A stretch of DNA of 64,000 nucleotides from Microbaculum marinum (GTDB lineage Bacteria; Pseudomonadota; Alphaproteobacteria; Rhizobiales; Tepidamorphaceae): the NCBI RefSeq assembly GCF_042646165.1, contig NZ_JBHRTC010000009.1; one strand, written 5' to 3'. This document shows positions 33,260 through 41,631 of the stretch, piece after piece. The stretch's first letter is position 1. Every line of letters begins with the position of its first letter. Made by a program: the position numbers and the translations under genes. The notes under the pieces were generated by a model. It saw only the letters and a program-made list of their open reading frames with translations. It was not told where the DNA came from and made no database searches.

Positions 33260-33955
33260 GTGTCCAGCGTCACGGAAGGAAAGACGAAGGACAAGGGAAA
33301 GCCGAGGATCCGCGACGCGATCCAGACCCAGGACCGGATCCTGACGGCCGCCCAGGCCGAGTTCGCCCGCAAGGGCTACGACGGGGCGCGGGTCGACGCG
33401 ATCATCGCCCGCGCCAAGGTCAGCAAGAACCTGCTGTACCACCACTTCCGCAGCAAGGAAGAACTGTACATCCGGGTCCTGGAGCGGACCTACGAGACGC
33501 TGCGCCGGCGGCAGGGCGACATCCCGATCGCGGGCCTCGACCCGGTCGATGCGATGAAGCGCCTTTGCGAGGACACTTTCCAGGTGTTCATCGACGAGCC
33601 CGACGTCATCACGATGCTGAACACGGAGAACCTGCACCGCGGCAAGCACATCGCCAAGTCGCCGATCATCCGATCGCTGTACGACCGCCTGTCCGTGTCG
33701 ATCCGCGCCATCCTGGCGGAAGGCGAGAAGCAGGGGGTCTTCCGGAAGGGCATCGATCCGGTCGAGCTCTACATCTCCATCTCCGCCCTCGGCTACTTCT
33801 ACCTCTCCAACCGTTACACGCTGTCGATGATCTTCGACCGGGACCTCAGGAATCCGGCCAGTATCGAGCGCCGCAAGGCGCACATCGTCGACATGATCCT
33901 CTCCTATCTTACCTCGGACGGCGAACCGGCGGCGACGCTCGGTCCGGTAGCCTGA
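33260..33955 (+). CDS. TetR-family transcriptional regulator
   Basis: 231 residues from a GTG start with GGGGAGAAGG before it. HTH at residues 22-70: DRILTAAQAEFARKGYDGARVDAIIARAKVSKNLLYHHFRSKEELY. The C-terminal domain resembles the TetR C-terminal group that ends in a membrane-like FYLSNRYTLS segment (RutR-like). RutR itself senses uracil and controls pyrimidine breakdown, so a regulator of N-heterocycle use fits this neighbourhood. It is placed between hyuAB-isomerase and a class II aldolase and is the local candidate for the operators at 28398 and 28497. That link is inference. Confidence 0.87.
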   Translation: MSSVTEGKTKDKGKPRIRDAIQTQDRILTAAQAEFARKGYDGARVDAIIARAKVSKNLLYHHFRSKEELYIRVLERTYETLRRRQGDIPIAGLDPVDAMKRLCEDTFQVFIDEPDVITMLNTENLHRGKHIAKSPIIRSLYDRLSVSIRAILAEGEKQGVFRKGIDPVELYISISALGYFYLSNRYTLSMIFDRDLRNPASIERRKAHIVDMILSYLTSDGEPAATLGPVA

Positions 33956-33982
33956 CCCCTGGCAAACGGCAAGGAAACCTCC

Positions 33983-34783
33983 ATGGCGCATGCACTCGAC
34001 GCGAACAAGACGGCATCCTCCTCCACCTCGTCGGCAAATCAGCCCGCCCTCGACGGCGAGGAGGTCTGGCAGGCCAAGGTGGATCTCGCCGCCTGCTTCC
34101 GGTTTGCGGCGCGGCTCGGCATGCACGAGGGCATCTGCAACCACTTCTCGCTGATGGTGCCGGGCTACGACGACCTGTTCATCGTCAACCCCTACGGGTA
34201 CGCCTTCGCGGAAATCACCGCGTCGCGCCTGCTGATCTGCGATTTCGAGGGGAACGTCGTCTCGGGCGAGGGAGCGCCGGAGGCCACGGCGTTCTACATC
34301 CACGGGCGGGTGCACAAGAACGTGCCGCGGGCTCGCGCCGCCTTCCACACGCACATGCCCTACGCCACCGCCCTGACGATGGTCGAAGGCGAGCCGCTGG
34401 TTTTCGCCGGGCAGACCGCGCTGAAGTTCTACGGCCGCACCGTCGTCGACCACGATTACAACGGGCTTGCGCTGGACGAACGTGAAGGCGACCGGATTGC
34501 CGCTTCGGTCGGAGATGCCGACATCGTCTTCATGAAGCATCATGGCGTGATGGTGCTCGGCGGCAGCGCCGCCGAGGCCTGGGACGACCTGTATTACCTC
34601 GAGCGGGCCTGCGAGGTGCAGTGCCTGGCGCTGTCGACCGGCCGGCCGATCATCCCGGTTTCGAAGGATATCGCCGAAGCAACCGCGCAGCAGATGCGCG
34701 GCGAGGACTCCGAGTCGGCCCGCCTGCATCTGGACAGCCTGAAGCGGATACTCGACGCCGAAGAACCCGCTTACCGGCAGTAG
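33983..34783 (+). CDS. Class II aldolase/adducin-family protein
   Basis: 266 residues. CNHFSLMVPG near residue 50, the zinc-site histidines in AAFHTHMPYATALTM near residue 115 and MKHHGVMVLG near residue 184 follow the fuculose-aldolase fold. Bacterial members of this length often act as decarboxylases or retro-aldolases on hydroxy acids. It starts 27 bp after the tetR stop (AAGGAAACC before the ATG) and ends 3 bp from the convergent flavoprotein gene. Likely the last step of the hyuAB route, by position only. Confidence 0.88.
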   Translation: MAHALDANKTASSSTSSANQPALDGEEVWQAKVDLAACFRFAARLGMHEGICNHFSLMVPGYDDLFIVNPYGYAFAEITASRLLICDFEGNVVSGEGAPEATAFYIHGRVHKNVPRARAAFHTHMPYATALTMVEGEPLVFAGQTALKFYGRTVVDHDYNGLALDEREGDRIAASVGDADIVFMKHHGVMVLGGSAAEAWDDLYYLERACEVQCLALSTGRPIIPVSKDIAEATAQQMRGEDSESARLHLDSLKRILDAEEPAYRQ

Positions 34784-34786
34784 CGA

Positions 34787-36313
34787 TCAGCCGATCCCGT
34801 AGCGGCCGGGTGCGACGACATTGTTGGGGTCGAGCGCCGTCTTGATGGCGTTGCAGGCGTTCCTGAACGCCGGCATCGTCTGCGCCATGTGGAACTCGTG
34901 ATAGTCGATCGGCGCGCGGCCGACGAAGACGCCCCGCGCGGCGACCGCCTCCGAGAGCTTCCGGTAGCAGGCATCGGCCCGCGCGTTCTCGTCGGCATCC
35001 TCCCGGTTGAAGGTCATCACGTGCAGGCCGCGGGCAAAGCGCGGCCCGCAGACGTTCATCACCATGTAGTCCATGCCGTGATCCTCGTAGATGCCGCGGG
35101 CGAGCGTCTGGAACTCGTTGGCGATGTCGCCGTCCATGGGCGTTCCCGGCAGGAACCACAGGTTGCCGCCGCCCGGCCGCCACTTCAGCAGGCCCAGTTC
35201 CCCCAGGCTCGGAATGCCGGAGAACGCGTTGATCGCGACCTGCAGCGGCGGGATTGAGCCTGCGTCCTCGTGGGGAATGTAGGTCGCCTTGCCGGACTGG
35301 CCGAAGTGATCGCGCACCCGATTGATCTGTGCTTCCATCGCTTCGTGGCTCGGTCCGTAGAAAGCGCCGGAGACGTTCCATGCGCCGAGCCCGTGCCTTT
35401 CGCGCAGCGCCTTGCGGCCCTCGTCGGAAATCGTCTTCCGGCCTTGCGAGGCGGCGTATTCCGGGCTCTCGCCTTCGGAGCCGCAGAGATACAGGTCGTT
35501 GCTGACGCGGAACAGCGTCGGCACGAAGTTCGACATCTTGAGAGGGCGGCAGAGCTCGACGATCTCGGCGAGGTCGCCGTCGTCGGGGAAGGTGAAATGG
35601 AACGACCGCACTGCCGGCGGCCGCGGCAGCAGCCAGATCCCCATCTTCGTGACGATCCCGTAGTTCGACTGGGCGAACAGCCCGTCGAGGATCGGCCCGA
35701 GGCTGTATTTCGAGGTGTGCCAGTTCACCAGCGTCTCGGAGTCGAGAGACCCGTCGCCGGTGCGCAGGATCTCGCCGTTGCCGAGCACGACTTCCAGACC
35801 GCAGGCGAAGCCGAAATGGTCGAAGAACGGTCCGTAGCCTGCGCCTTTGTCCAGGGCGTTGCCGAGCATGCCGCCTTGCGGCGGACCTGACGTCACGTCG
35901 AGCATCAGCCGGTTCCCCTGACGCACCAGTTCGTCGTACATCGCCTGGTAGCTGACGCCCGGCTCGACGACCGCAAAGCCCATCTTCTCGTTGACCTCGA
36001 GAATGCGGTTCATCCTGCGGCCGAGATCCATGACCACCTGGCCGTTCAGCACCGGCGAGCGGCTGCCGAGGCCGATGTTGTTGCCGGTGCTGTTGGGATA
36101 GATGGCGATGCCGTACTCGTTGGCGGCCCTGACCATTGCCTGCACCTCAGCGGTCGAGGCGGGGTAGAGCACACCGTCGACGGCCCGGCTGCCGCCCGGC
36201 ATCGTGTTCTCGCCGTAGCGAACCGCTGTTTCGGCCGATCGGTTGATTGCGTCCGGGCCGAGTTCGGCTTCCATCTCCGAGAAAAAGCCGTTGATCCTGG
36301 TCGTGTCGGTCAT
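34787..36313 (-). CDS. VAO/PCMH-family FAD-dependent oxidoreductase
   Basis: 508 residues. FAD-binding patterns: PNSTGNNIGLGSRSP near residue 72, VEPGVSYQAMYDEL near 113, GGMLGNALDKGAGYGPFFDHFG near 146 and LEVVLGNGEILRTGDGS. HTSKYSLGPILDGLFAQSNYG and MGIWLLPRPP resemble 4-cresol dehydrogenase and vanillyl-alcohol oxidase. It is downstream of a GlcF-like Fe-S gene (19 bp), a pairing known for glycolate oxidase rather than for VAO enzymes. The ATG at 36313 is chosen; the frame runs upstream to 36418 but overlaps the Fe-S gene. Expected chemistry: oxidation of a hydroxy acid or p-hydroxybenzyl compound. Confidence 0.88.
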   Translation of the reverse strand: MTDTTRINGFFSEMEAELGPDAINRSAETAVRYGENTMPGGSRAVDGVLYPASTAEVQAMVRAANEYGIAIYPNSTGNNIGLGSRSPVLNGQVVMDLGRRMNRILEVNEKMGFAVVEPGVSYQAMYDELVRQGNRLMLDVTSGPPQGGMLGNALDKGAGYGPFFDHFGFACGLEVVLGNGEILRTGDGSLDSETLVNWHTSKYSLGPILDGLFAQSNYGIVTKMGIWLLPRPPAVRSFHFTFPDDGDLAEIVELCRPLKMSNFVPTLFRVSNDLYLCGSEGESPEYAASQGRKTISDEGRKALRERHGLGAWNVSGAFYGPSHEAMEAQINRVRDHFGQSGKATYIPHEDAGSIPPLQVAINAFSGIPSLGELGLLKWRPGGGNLWFLPGTPMDGDIANEFQTLARGIYEDHGMDYMVMNVCGPRFARGLHVMTFNREDADENARADACYRKLSEAVAARGVFVGRAPIDYHEFHMAQTMPAFRNACNAIKTALDPNNVVAPGRYGIG

Positions 36314-36332
36314 CGTCGAAGCTCCATTCGGA

Positions 36333-37706
36333 TTACCAGAAGGACGCGGAGGCCCCGTCGGGGCCGGGGCGGGGGGGCGTGTCGTCTTCGATTTGGGGAA
36401 TGGGATCCCGCAGGGCATGCCCGACGAGGCGGGGCGGCATCGGTCCTCCCGTCGCCCAGTCGAGCAGTTCGACGGTGTGCACCGTCGGAATGGCGGTGTA
36501 GCGCCGCAACTGGGTGAGGCAGCCGATATTTCCCATGCAGAGGATGTCCGGATCGGTGGAGGCGGCGTGATCGGCCTTGCGCCGACCGAGCTCTCCGGCG
36601 ATTTCGGGCTGCAGGATGTTGTAGACTCCGGCCGATCCGCAGCAGATATGGCCTTCGGGGACGTCGGCGACGACGTAGCCGGCCTGTTTCAGGAGCTGGC
36701 GCGGCGGCCGCGTCACCTTCTGCCCGTGCCTGAGCGAACAGGCGTCGTGATAGGCGACGCGATATCCGCGTCTCTCAGCCGGCTCCGGCAGGCCGATCTC
36801 GGCCACGAACTCGCTGACGTCACGTGTGATGCCGGACAGCCAGGTGGCGGCGTCGGTCAGGTCCGCATCGCCGGCGAACAGGTGGCCGTAGTCCTTCACC
36901 ACCGTTCCGCAGCCGGACGCGTTGATGATGAAGGCATCGATGCCGTTCGTTTCGTTCTCCCGAGCGAGCGCCTTCAGGTTCCGCTCGGCTTGTCGCTTGC
37001 CGTGGTCGGTCTTGCCCATGTGCAGGGTCAGGGCGCCGCAGCAGCCGGCGTCCGCCAGGACAACCACCTCGCATCCCATCCGCGTGAGAAGCCGGATGGT
37101 CGCATCGTTTATGGCGCGATCCAGGACCTGCTGCGCGCATCCGGCAAGCAGCGCGACGCGTTTGCGCGTGTCACCCTCGGCCGGATAGGTGCGTGCGATA
37201 TGGGGGTCGGGTGCCGCCAGTTCTTCGCCGGGCGCCATGTCGAGCATCGACCGCAGCGTCGGCGGCATTGCACCACGCAGCGGCTTCACGATACGCGCAA
37301 GTGCCAGGCTCGTTCGCATCCGGCCCGGATAGGGGATGGTCGAGGCGATCAGGGTACGCGCCAGCCGCTCGGCCAGCGGACGCCGGTAGTTCCTTTCGAT
37401 GTAGCTGCGCGCCAGGTCGATCAGGTGGACATAGTCGATGCTGACCGCGCAGGTGGTCATGCAGCCGAGGCAGGACAGGCACCTGTCGAGGTAATGGACG
37501 GTCTTCGGATCGGGGCTGCCGCCCTTTTCCAGCATGTCCCGGATCAGGTCGATGCGGCCACGCGGTCCGTCGTTCTCGTCCCGCGTCAGGACGTAGGTCG
37601 GGCAGGTTGCCGTGCAGAACCCGTAGTGCACGCAGGTCTTCAGGATAGGCTCCGCTCCGGCCACGATCGGGTCCGTGCGCTGTTCGTCGGTGAACCGGGT
37701 TTCCAT
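36333..37706 (-). CDS. GlcF-like (Fe-S)-binding electron-transfer subunit
   Basis: 457 residues. Two N-terminal cluster motifs: C25-V-H-Y28-G-F-C31-T-A-T-C35-P and C76-x2-C79-x2-C82-x3-C86. In classical 4Fe-4S motifs and E. coli GlcF, residue 28 would be cysteine; here it is tyrosine. Two CCG domains follow: VLADAGCCGALTLHMGK near residue 220 and HDACSLRHG with GHICCGSAGVYNI near 330-360. It likely passes electrons from the flavoprotein downstream to the quinone pool. It is first in a two-gene operon divergent from an AraC gene. Confidence 0.9.
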   Translation of the reverse strand: METRFTDEQRTDPIVAGAEPILKTCVHYGFCTATCPTYVLTRDENDGPRGRIDLIRDMLEKGGSPDPKTVHYLDRCLSCLGCMTTCAVSIDYVHLIDLARSYIERNYRRPLAERLARTLIASTIPYPGRMRTSLALARIVKPLRGAMPPTLRSMLDMAPGEELAAPDPHIARTYPAEGDTRKRVALLAGCAQQVLDRAINDATIRLLTRMGCEVVVLADAGCCGALTLHMGKTDHGKRQAERNLKALARENETNGIDAFIINASGCGTVVKDYGHLFAGDADLTDAATWLSGITRDVSEFVAEIGLPEPAERRGYRVAYHDACSLRHGQKVTRPPRQLLKQAGYVVADVPEGHICCGSAGVYNILQPEIAGELGRRKADHAASTDPDILCMGNIGCLTQLRRYTAIPTVHTVELLDWATGGPMPPRLVGHALRDPIPQIEDDTPPRPGPDGASASFW

Positions 37707-37814
37707 TCGCGCAGGCTAGGGTGACGCGATTGATTTTGCTTGTCTCGGCCTGCATGCTGACTTGGCTGCGCCTGCAATCACACCGTTGCGGACGCCTTTG
37801 AGGGAGGCCCGCAG

Positions 37815-38756
37815 ATGCAAAGGGATGTCTGGTCGACCAGCGTCGTTCGCGGCTCCGACAGGTTCGGATACTGGAACGACGTGATCTGCGAAGCCGTCCT
37901 CAACGTCGAGGCATCCTCCGTCGACGATGGCGACTTCAGCGCGGACCTGAGCTGCAACCGTCTGGCGCTCGGCAATTTCGTTCACTTCCGCTCCGAGCCC
38001 CATCGCATCGAGCGGTCCCGACGGCTGGTGAGGTTCAAGCCGGATGACAGTTATCTCATCAGCCTGCAGATGTCGGGTCTCTGCCATGTCAGGCAGGGCG
38101 AGACTGAGTTCACCCTGGGGCCTGGCGACATCGGCGTGGTCAACGCCGACCGGACGATGCGCCTCGATTTCGAGCAGGAGGTGCATCGCATCGTGACCGT
38201 CCTGCCGCGCCGCACGCTCGAGGCGGCCTGCAGCTGGCTGTCTCCGAACGGGGCAGTGCGCCTGGCACGCGGCCGGCCGACCACGCGCCTGCTGACGCAG
38301 CTGATTTCGGAGATGGCCTCGCCGGAGATCGACCTGCGAGACGACGAGGAACGGGCGCTCGGCCGGACGTTTCTGGATCTGCTCGGCGCCAGCCGGGAAC
38401 GGCATGACGGCCCCGTCAGGGACGAAAGGCTGCGCGATCGCCTCAGGGCGCATCTCCACGAGAACCTGGCGGATCCCGAACTCACTCCGCGGTCGGCCGC
38501 CGACGCGATCGGCATTTCCGAACGGACCGTTCACGCCCTCTTCGCCGGATCCGGTACCACCTGCCGCCGGTGGATCATCGAGGAGCGGCTGAAGCGTGCC
38601 GCCGCGGCGCTGCGCGCGCCGGAATGGCGCGGCGCGTCGGTCTCCGACATCGCCTTCCGTCTCGGATTCAACGACCTCTCGCATTTCAGCCGGCGCTTTA
38701 AGGAACGCTATCTGCTGTCGCCGCGCGACTATCGGGACGCGGCCGGTGAGGGGTGA
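37815..38756 (+). CDS. AraC-family transcriptional regulator
   Basis: 313 residues. N-terminal AraC-binding-like part (FGYWNDVICEAVLNVEA), then two helix-turn-helices: LTPRSAADAIGISERTVHALFAGSG and VSDIAFRLGFNDLSHFSRRFKERYLLSPRDYR. It is divergent from the Fe-S/flavoprotein operon (108 bp gap) and upstream of the luciferase-like gene on the same strand. Control of the oxidase pair is the simplest reading. It is the same architecture as the AraC at 13715 and may be a paralogue. Confidence 0.87.
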   Translation: MQRDVWSTSVVRGSDRFGYWNDVICEAVLNVEASSVDDGDFSADLSCNRLALGNFVHFRSEPHRIERSRRLVRFKPDDSYLISLQMSGLCHVRQGETEFTLGPGDIGVVNADRTMRLDFEQEVHRIVTVLPRRTLEAACSWLSPNGAVRLARGRPTTRLLTQLISEMASPEIDLRDDEERALGRTFLDLLGASRERHDGPVRDERLRDRLRAHLHENLADPELTPRSAADAIGISERTVHALFAGSGTTCRRWIIEERLKRAAAALRAPEWRGASVSDIAFRLGFNDLSHFSRRFKERYLLSPRDYRDAAGEG

Positions 38757-38795
38757 GCCGCGATCTCCGGCCGTCCGCGGACTTCTGCCACTTTA

Positions 38796-38824
38796 TTGAC
38801 CCTGGTTGCGCCCTGCGCAATTTC
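38796..38824 (+). promoter_or_regulatory. Candidate promoter with palindromic operator upstream of the luciferase-like gene
   Basis: TTGACC (38796-38801), a 17-nt spacer, then AATTTC (38819-38824) give a plausible promoter. A perfect palindrome, TTGCGC-CCT-GCGCAA (38806-38820), fills the spacer, a classic repressor position. A related site, TTGCGC-AGC-GCGC, occurs at 40919-40931 before the flavin reductase gene. Confidence 0.45.
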
Positions 38825-38900
38825 GCGGTTTGGGGCGTGAAGCCCTTGCCGAATACTTTCCCCAGCGGCCGGCGGTTCCGGCGCAGTGGGGAGCTTCGCA

Positions 38901-40112
38901 ATGCAGTTCAGCATGTTCTATCCGGTCGCCGTCGCCTCGGAATCCGACCTCGGCAAAGGACTCTACGGTCTCGACAGGGACCGATACGACACGACAATCA
39001 ACGAGCTCCGGGAGCAGGCGATCTGCGCTGACGAGTCCGGCTGGACCTCGATGATGTTCGCCGAGCATCACTTCGAGATCGAGGGCTATCACGTCACACC
39101 CAATCCCTTGATGCTGAACGTATATCTGGCGCAGCACACGAAGCGGCTGCGGCAGGGCCAGATGGGCCTGGTGCTGCCGAACTGGAACCCGCTGAGGCTC
39201 GCCGAGGACATCGCCATGGCGGATCACCTGACCGGCGGCCGCCTCGACGTCGGGCTGAGCCGCGGCTACCAGCCCCGCTCGGTCGGCGTGATGGGCCAGC
39301 ACTACAAGGCGAATGCAGCCGGTACCGGCTCCGAAACAGTCGAGGCCACCAACCGGCGCATCGTCGAGGAGTGGTTCGAGGTGATGCGCCGGTCCTGGAC
39401 CGAGGATCTGTGGGACTTCGAGGGAGAATTCATTTCGGTGCCGCCGAAGGGCCTGCAATGGAACCATCCGATCTCGACGCGGCTCAACGCCGGCGTCAGC
39501 GATGGCAACCTGATGCAGGTCGCGACCGTGCCGAAGCCGAAGCAGCTTCCGCACCCGCCGCTCTTCACCACGCTGACCCAGAGCCCGGAGACGCTCGCCT
39601 GGTCGGCGAAGATCGGCAGCACGGCCGTCACGCTCGCCGCCAACCTCGACATCGTGAAGGGGGTCTTCCAGGGCTACGTCGACCTTGCCGGCCAGCACGG
39701 CCGCAAGCTCGGGTTCGGCGAATACTCCAAGAAGGGCGGCGTCGCGCTGTGCCGCAACGTCGCCGTCGCGCGCACCCGCGAGGACGCCATGGAGACCGCG
39801 CGCCAGGGGTCCGCCTTCTGGACGCACTGGCTCGGCGAGTTCGGCTTCTTCGAGGCTCTGCGCATGAAGGGTCAGGAAGGGCCGGTCCCGAAGACGTTCG
39901 AGCAGATGGTCGAGAGCGGCTTCCAGCTCGTCGGTACCCCCGACGACGTCGGCGAGCAGATCCAGCGCCTCAAGGAAGAGTTGAACGTCGAGTACCTGAT
40001 CTTCATTATGTACGGGGGCATCACCGAACATGCCCGGATGCTGGAGACGATCCAGCTGTTCGGCGAAGAAGTGATCCCGAAATTCGCGAAACCCGAGTTG
40101 GCCATCGCGTAG
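38901..40112 (+). CDS. Luciferase-like (LLM class) flavin-dependent monooxygenase
   Basis: 403 residues in a TIM-barrel flavin-using family. FAEHHFEIEGYHVTPNPL near residue 52, LVLPNWNPLRLAEDIAMADHLTGGRLDVGLSRGYQP near residue 92, and the C-terminal VGTPDDVGEQIQRL segment are typical. The ATG at 38901 has GGGGAG seven bases before it; the GTG at 38886 is less likely. The flavin reductase two genes downstream can supply FMNH2, so this is probably a two-component monooxygenase. IclR follows 11 bp on. The substrate is unknown; sulfonates, amines and aromatic compounds are all used by the class. Confidence 0.9.
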   Translation: MQFSMFYPVAVASESDLGKGLYGLDRDRYDTTINELREQAICADESGWTSMMFAEHHFEIEGYHVTPNPLMLNVYLAQHTKRLRQGQMGLVLPNWNPLRLAEDIAMADHLTGGRLDVGLSRGYQPRSVGVMGQHYKANAAGTGSETVEATNRRIVEEWFEVMRRSWTEDLWDFEGEFISVPPKGLQWNHPISTRLNAGVSDGNLMQVATVPKPKQLPHPPLFTTLTQSPETLAWSAKIGSTAVTLAANLDIVKGVFQGYVDLAGQHGRKLGFGEYSKKGGVALCRNVAVARTREDAMETARQGSAFWTHWLGEFGFFEALRMKGQEGPVPKTFEQMVESGFQLVGTPDDVGEQIQRLKEELNVEYLIFIMYGGITEHARMLETIQLFGEEVIPKFAKPELAIA

Positions 40113-40123
40113 GACAGCCCGTC

Positions 40124-40885
40124 ATGGGGGATCGACAGGTCGCAGATCGCTCGGAAGTCCGGTCGGTCGGCCGCGCCCTCGAACTCCTGGAGATCCTCCA
40201 GCAGGCGGCGCCCACGGGCGTCCGCGTCTGCGACGTTGCGCAGGAACTGGGCGTCGATCCGGCGACGGTCTCCCGGATGCTGTCGACGATGGTGTCCCAT
40301 GGCTATGCAAGCCGTTTGCCCAACCGCGCCTATACGTTGGGAGTCCGCTCGCAACGGCTCGCCGCCGCCTGGGTCGACCGGCTGCTGCAACTCGCAGGGC
40401 CCACCATGGCCCGCGTTGCGGACAACTGCGGGGAGACGGTCTACCTGCTGCAACTGGTGGGGACCGAAGCCGTGACCCTGGCGCGGCTTGCGGGCACGCG
40501 CCGGGCGATGATCGACGTCGAGGTGGGGCCGACCTATCCGCTCTGGGCCAGTGCGGCCGGCCGGGCACTGCTGGCGAGCGTGCCGGTGGTGTTCCGACCG
40601 GGATTGCTGCCCGCCGAGCCGTTCCCTGCGCTGACGGAGAAGACGACGCGGACCTGGAGCCAGTTGAGCGCCGCACTGGAGGCGGCCGCCCGCAGCGGCA
40701 TCCACGAGGAAGACGGCGAGATCGACTGTCACCTGAGCTGCTATGCTCGGCCTCTCCTCAGCCGCCACCGCGACGAAAAGCTGGCGATCGCCATCAGTTT
40801 CGAGTCGAGCCGGCCGCAGCGCGACCGCGATTTCATCCGCAAGGCGCTGAATGAGGAATGGCGCGAGCTCGCCTGGAAGATCTGA
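40124..40885 (+). CDS. IclR-family transcriptional regulator
   Basis: 253 residues. Winged HTH at about 12-75: VRSVGRALELLEILQQA, the GVDPATVSRMLSTMVSHGYASR recognition segment and YTLGVRSQRLA. The effector domain begins near residue 90 with VADNCGETVYLLQLVG. PLWASAAGRALLA is a family motif. Lies inside the monooxygenase-reductase group, so it likely controls both. The frame stays open far upstream within the monooxygenase gene; ATG 40124 is taken as start since the protein then begins at the conserved SVGRAL region. Confidence 0.88.
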   Translation: MGDRQVADRSEVRSVGRALELLEILQQAAPTGVRVCDVAQELGVDPATVSRMLSTMVSHGYASRLPNRAYTLGVRSQRLAAAWVDRLLQLAGPTMARVADNCGETVYLLQLVGTEAVTLARLAGTRRAMIDVEVGPTYPLWASAAGRALLASVPVVFRPGLLPAEPFPALTEKTTRTWSQLSAALEAAARSGIHEEDGEIDCHLSCYARPLLSRHRDEKLAIAISFESSRPQRDRDFIRKALNEEWRELAWKI

Positions 40886-40918
40886 GACCGCGCGCGATTT
40901 TCGGACAATTCGCATTCG

Positions 40919-40931
40919 TTGCGCAGCGCGC
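40919..40931. promoter_or_regulatory. Second TTGCGC-N3-GCGC motif, upstream of flavin reductase gene
   Basis: TTGCGC-AGC-GCGC matches the operator-like palindrome at 38806-38820 in its left half and the GCGC of the right half; the last two bases differ. It lies about 70 bp before the flavin reductase start. A shared IclR site is a reasonable guess. Confidence 0.35.
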
Positions 40932-41001
40932 CTTGCCGGACGTTGTTCCGTTCCCTCCCGCCGGTACGATCGACTGCCGGACCAGCAGCGAGAGGGGCGT
41001 C

Positions 41002-41526
41002 ATGACGGCGACATCGGCGCATGCCGAGGGGGCGGAAGTAGCGGAAATCGCTTCGTTATTCCGCGATGCGATGCGGACCGTCACCGGTACGGTGATGCTG
41101 GTGACGGCGCGGGACGCCGATGGCGGATGGCGGGGGATGGCGGCGACGGCGTTCTCCTCGGTGAGCCTGGACCCGCCGGCCTGTCTCGTCTGCATCAACC
41201 GGGGATCCTCGGTCCATCCGGCCCTGATCGAAACCGGCCGTTTCTGCGTGAACGTGATGCATCTCGACCATCACGAGCTGATGCCGAGCTTCACAAAGCC
41301 GGAATTCCGGGCTTTTCGCTTCAGTTCGGGCGAGTGGGAATGCGGCGGCGAGGGGCTTCCGTTTCTCGTCGGGGCGCAGTCCAATGTCTTCTGCACGGTC
41401 CGGCAGAGCGTGCCCGTGGGGACCCATGACGTGCTGATCGGCGCGGTCTTCGCGGTGCGGACGCGGGCCGACCACGACCCGCTGCTCTACGGCAACGGCG
41501 CCTATCTGAGGCAGGGCCTGCTGTGA
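41002..41526 (+). CDS. Flavin reductase (HpaC/NTAB-like domain) of a two-component monooxygenase
   Basis: 174 residues. FRDAMRTVTGTVMLVTARD near residue 21, AATAFSSVSLDPPACLVCIN near residue 47, GRFCVNVMHLDHHELM, and the histidine-containing C-terminus LLYGNGAYLRQG match NAD(P)H:FMN reductases of the HpaC/DszD fold. The start at 41002 has GAGAGGGG before it. It should make reduced flavin for the luciferase-like enzyme at 38901. The final codon is 17 bp before an 11-bp tandem repeat. Confidence 0.88.
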   Translation: MTATSAHAEGAEVAEIASLFRDAMRTVTGTVMLVTARDADGGWRGMAATAFSSVSLDPPACLVCINRGSSVHPALIETGRFCVNVMHLDHHELMPSFTKPEFRAFRFSSGEWECGGEGLPFLVGAQSNVFCTVRQSVPVGTHDVLIGAVFAVRTRADHDPLLYGNGAYLRQGLL

Positions 41527-41543
41527 CGTCGCCGGCGGCGTGG

Positions 41544-41631
41544 CGCGTGCCGTCAGCATGCCGTCGCAGTGTCGTCCGTATGCCTTCAGCGTGCCGTACG
41601 CGTGCCGCCGGACTGCCGAGCCGGTGCCAGG
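41544..41631 (+). repeat. Eight tandem copies of an 11-bp TGCC-containing unit
   Basis: From 41544 the sequence divides into eight 11-nt units, for example CGCGTGCCGTC, AGCATGCCGTC, GCAGTGTCGTC, CGTATGCCTTC, AGCGTGCCGTA and CGCGTGCCGCC. The core TGCC (TGTC in unit 3) recurs exactly every 11 nt. The array lies between the flavin reductase stop and the promoter region of the branched-chain-type importer. Since 11 is not a multiple of three, it is not a coding repeat. An 11-bp period would place each copy on the same DNA face. Confidence 0.75.

Noticed and set aside
41544..41631. CRISPR array or replication iterons at the 11-bp tandem repeat
   Set aside because: Units are 11 nt with no spacers, too short for CRISPR. 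No Rep gene, DnaA box cluster or plasmid feature lies near for an origin.
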